Shown: positions 14,118 to 14,985 of the stretch, piece after piece | How positions within the stretch are numbered: the stretch's first letter is position 1 | Layout: every line of letters starts with the position of its first letter | Assembly (NCBI GenBank): GCA_046565865.1 | Contig: JBKHXU010000215.1 | Coordinates: forward strand, 1 to 14,985 | Reading direction: 5' to 3' | DNA: 14,985 nt | Origin: JBKHXU01 sp046565865 | GTDB taxonomy: Bacteria; Pseudomonadota; Gammaproteobacteria; Acidiferrobacterales; Sulfurifustaceae | Notes under the pieces: generated by a model | Databases searched by the model: none | What the model saw: only the letters and a program-made list of their open reading frames with translations | What the model was told of the DNA's origin: nothing | Program-made: the position numbers and the translations under genes

Positions 14118-14726
14118 TCATTTAACCAACCCCTCCGCCTTCATCGCCTGCTGCACCGCCGGTCGCGCCGCAACACGGCCCATAAAGCTTACCAACGCCG
14201 GCCACGGGTGCATGTCGATGTTGTGCAGGCTCGTCCAGCCGAGCACGACGAAGAGATACGCATCCGCGATCGAAAACGTGTCGCCGGTCAGATACGGCTG
14301 ACGATCGAGTTTCGTCGCCAAATAATCGCTGCGCATCCCAAACCGCTGCAGCACCCCAGCGCGCCACTCCGATGTAATCGCCGGATTGAACAACGCACCG
14401 AGCGTCTTGTGCATCTCCGTCGAAACAAAGTTCAGCATCTCCATCAGGTGGTATCGTTCCATCGTCCCCAACTTCGGCGCCAATCCAGACTCCGGCCGCT
14501 GGTCCGCCAGGTACTGCAATATCACCCCCGCCTCGGTCAGCGTCTCGCCGCTGTCGAGCTGCAGTGCCGGGACATAGCCTTTGGGATTGATCTTCAAATA
14601 GTCTTCGCCTTTCTCCGTCCGCTTCGCCTTGAGATCGACCCGCACGAGCTCGAACGGCATCGCCGTCTCGCGCAAAACGATATGCACGGCGAGCGAACAA
14701 GCGCCGGGTGAGTAGTAGAGTTTCAT
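14118..14726 (-). CDS. gstA: Beta-class glutathione S-transferase
   Basis: A 202-residue cytoplasmic enzyme that conjugates or uses glutathione. The N-terminal thioredoxin-like domain carries the beta-class Cys10 (SPGACSLA), the cis-proline loop YVPALQL (51-57) and the glutathione-binding Glu65 (LTEAGVILQYLAD). The helical C-terminal domain has His106 (STEMHKTLG), a residue characteristic of bacterial beta-class enzymes, and the capping-box-like DTFSIADAYLF. Length is typical. ATG 14726 is preceded by GGAG at a 6-nt spacer, and a putative sigma70-type promoter lies just upstream. The likely role is detoxification or oxidative-stress protection; the substrate is unknown. Confidence 0.95.
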   Translation of the reverse strand: MKLYYSPGACSLAVHIVLRETAMPFELVRVDLKAKRTEKGEDYLKINPKGYVPALQLDSGETLTEAGVILQYLADQRPESGLAPKLGTMERYHLMEMLNFVSTEMHKTLGALFNPAITSEWRAGVLQRFGMRSDYLATKLDRQPYLTGDTFSIADAYLFVVLGWTSLHNIDMHPWPALVSFMGRVAARPAVQQAMKAEGLVK

Positions 14727-14757
14727 GTGCGTCTCCGTCCTTCCATAGCCGGCCGGT

Positions 14758-14785
14758 ATATTAGCAAGCCGTTGAAAGCGGTCGA
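14758..14785 (-). promoter_or_regulatory. Putative sigma70-type promoter of the glutathione transferase gene
   Basis: Reading the minus strand, TCGACC (14785-14780) and TAATAT (14763-14758) are separated by 16 bp. This would place the transcript start about 25 bp before the ATG, a normal leader length. The -10 match is good; the -35 match is partial. Confidence 0.4.
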
Positions 14786-14901
14786 GAGACGCGAAACACG
14801 GGTCATCGCCGCAACAGCCGCGCGGCGCTTGTCCTCTACTTGAACCCGTGCATTAATAAGCGGGCCCGCAACAACAACGCCGGCAAGGTCAAAGCGTAGA
14901 T

Positions 14902-14985
14902 ATGCCCCGTTACGTCGCATTCCTCCGGGACGTGAGCCCGCTGAACGCCAAGATGGCGGAGCTCAAGCGCTGCTTTGAGGGCGCC
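14902..14985 (+). CDS. DUF1697 family protein, 5' part only (cut by window end)
   Basis: ATG 14902 opens a frame that is still open at the window edge (28 codons). The product begins MPRYVAFLRDVSPLNAKM and continues AELKRCFEGA, matching the DUF1697 N-terminus (usually M-x-R-Y-V-A-L/F-L-R-G-I/V, then a helix MxELKxxFE) as I know it. The usual glycine after LR is Asp here. These are cytoplasmic proteins of about 170-180 residues with unknown function. The Shine-Dalgarno sequence is weak. A possible promoter, TTGTCC (14829-14834) and TTAATA (14853-14858), lies upstream with an 18-bp spacer. It is divergent from the glutathione transferase gene. Confidence 0.75.
   Translation, partial: MPRYVAFLRDVSPLNAKMAELKRCFEGA

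Noticed and set aside
1..14985. Defence island, prophage, integron or CRISPR content
   Set aside because: No recombinase, phage structural, nuclease/toxin pair, or regularly spaced repeat was found; the genes look like ordinary chromosomal and envelope functions.

Overview
The window is GC-rich (roughly 60-65% by eye), densely coded and entirely chromosomal in character. The mix of polyglycine lipoproteins, a beta-class glutathione transferase, a DUF938 methyltransferase, a YeaD-type mutarotase and short GC-rich intergenic palindromes points to a proteobacterium, most likely gammaproteobacterial. That placement is an inference from gene content; there is no rRNA or other phylogenetic marker. 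I see no tRNA, rRNA, CRISPR array, transposase, integrase or phage gene.

Layout. (1) 137-1442: a small one-domain protein followed 22 bp later by a trypsin-like serine peptidase whose N-terminal domain is homologous to the small protein. (2) 1443-1770: a non-coding stretch with a long inverted repeat of a dispersed type. (3) 1771-3501: a surface lipoprotein resembling DUF5060/DUF4038 glycoside hydrolases, closed by a strong terminator that touches the end of an opposing small gene (3540-3839). (4) 3982-4806: a coiled-coil lipoprotein, a 26-bp perfect palindrome and a 25-codon single-span membrane peptide. (5) 4831-6950, minus strand: a translationally coupled pair, an outer-membrane beta-barrel-like protein and an Ig-like lipoprotein. 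(6) 7262-8568: a periplasmic EF-hand protein with its own terminator, then a small exported helical protein whose stop codon overlaps the start of a tandem zinc-ribbon protein. (7) 8612-10318, minus strand: a 568-residue protein of unknown function with a GTGDH core. (8) 10479-13037, plus strand: a compact run of four genes (HDLEH-motif unknown, DUF938 methyltransferase, NTF2-like protein, exported intradiol dioxygenase-like protein). (9) 13144-14726: a hexose-6-phosphate mutarotase converging on a glutathione transferase, with a GC-rich hairpin between them. (10) From 14902 the first 28 codons of a DUF1697 protein run off the window.

Much of the content is cell-envelope or exported: three lipoproteins, one barrel-like protein, two small signal-peptide proteins, a membrane peptide and a dioxygenase-like protein with a twin-arginine leader. 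No single new multi-gene system stands out. The best candidates for undescribed biology are the peptidase paired with a free copy of its N-terminal domain, the GTGDH protein, the HDLEH protein with its operon, and the exported-helix/zinc-ribbon coupled pair.
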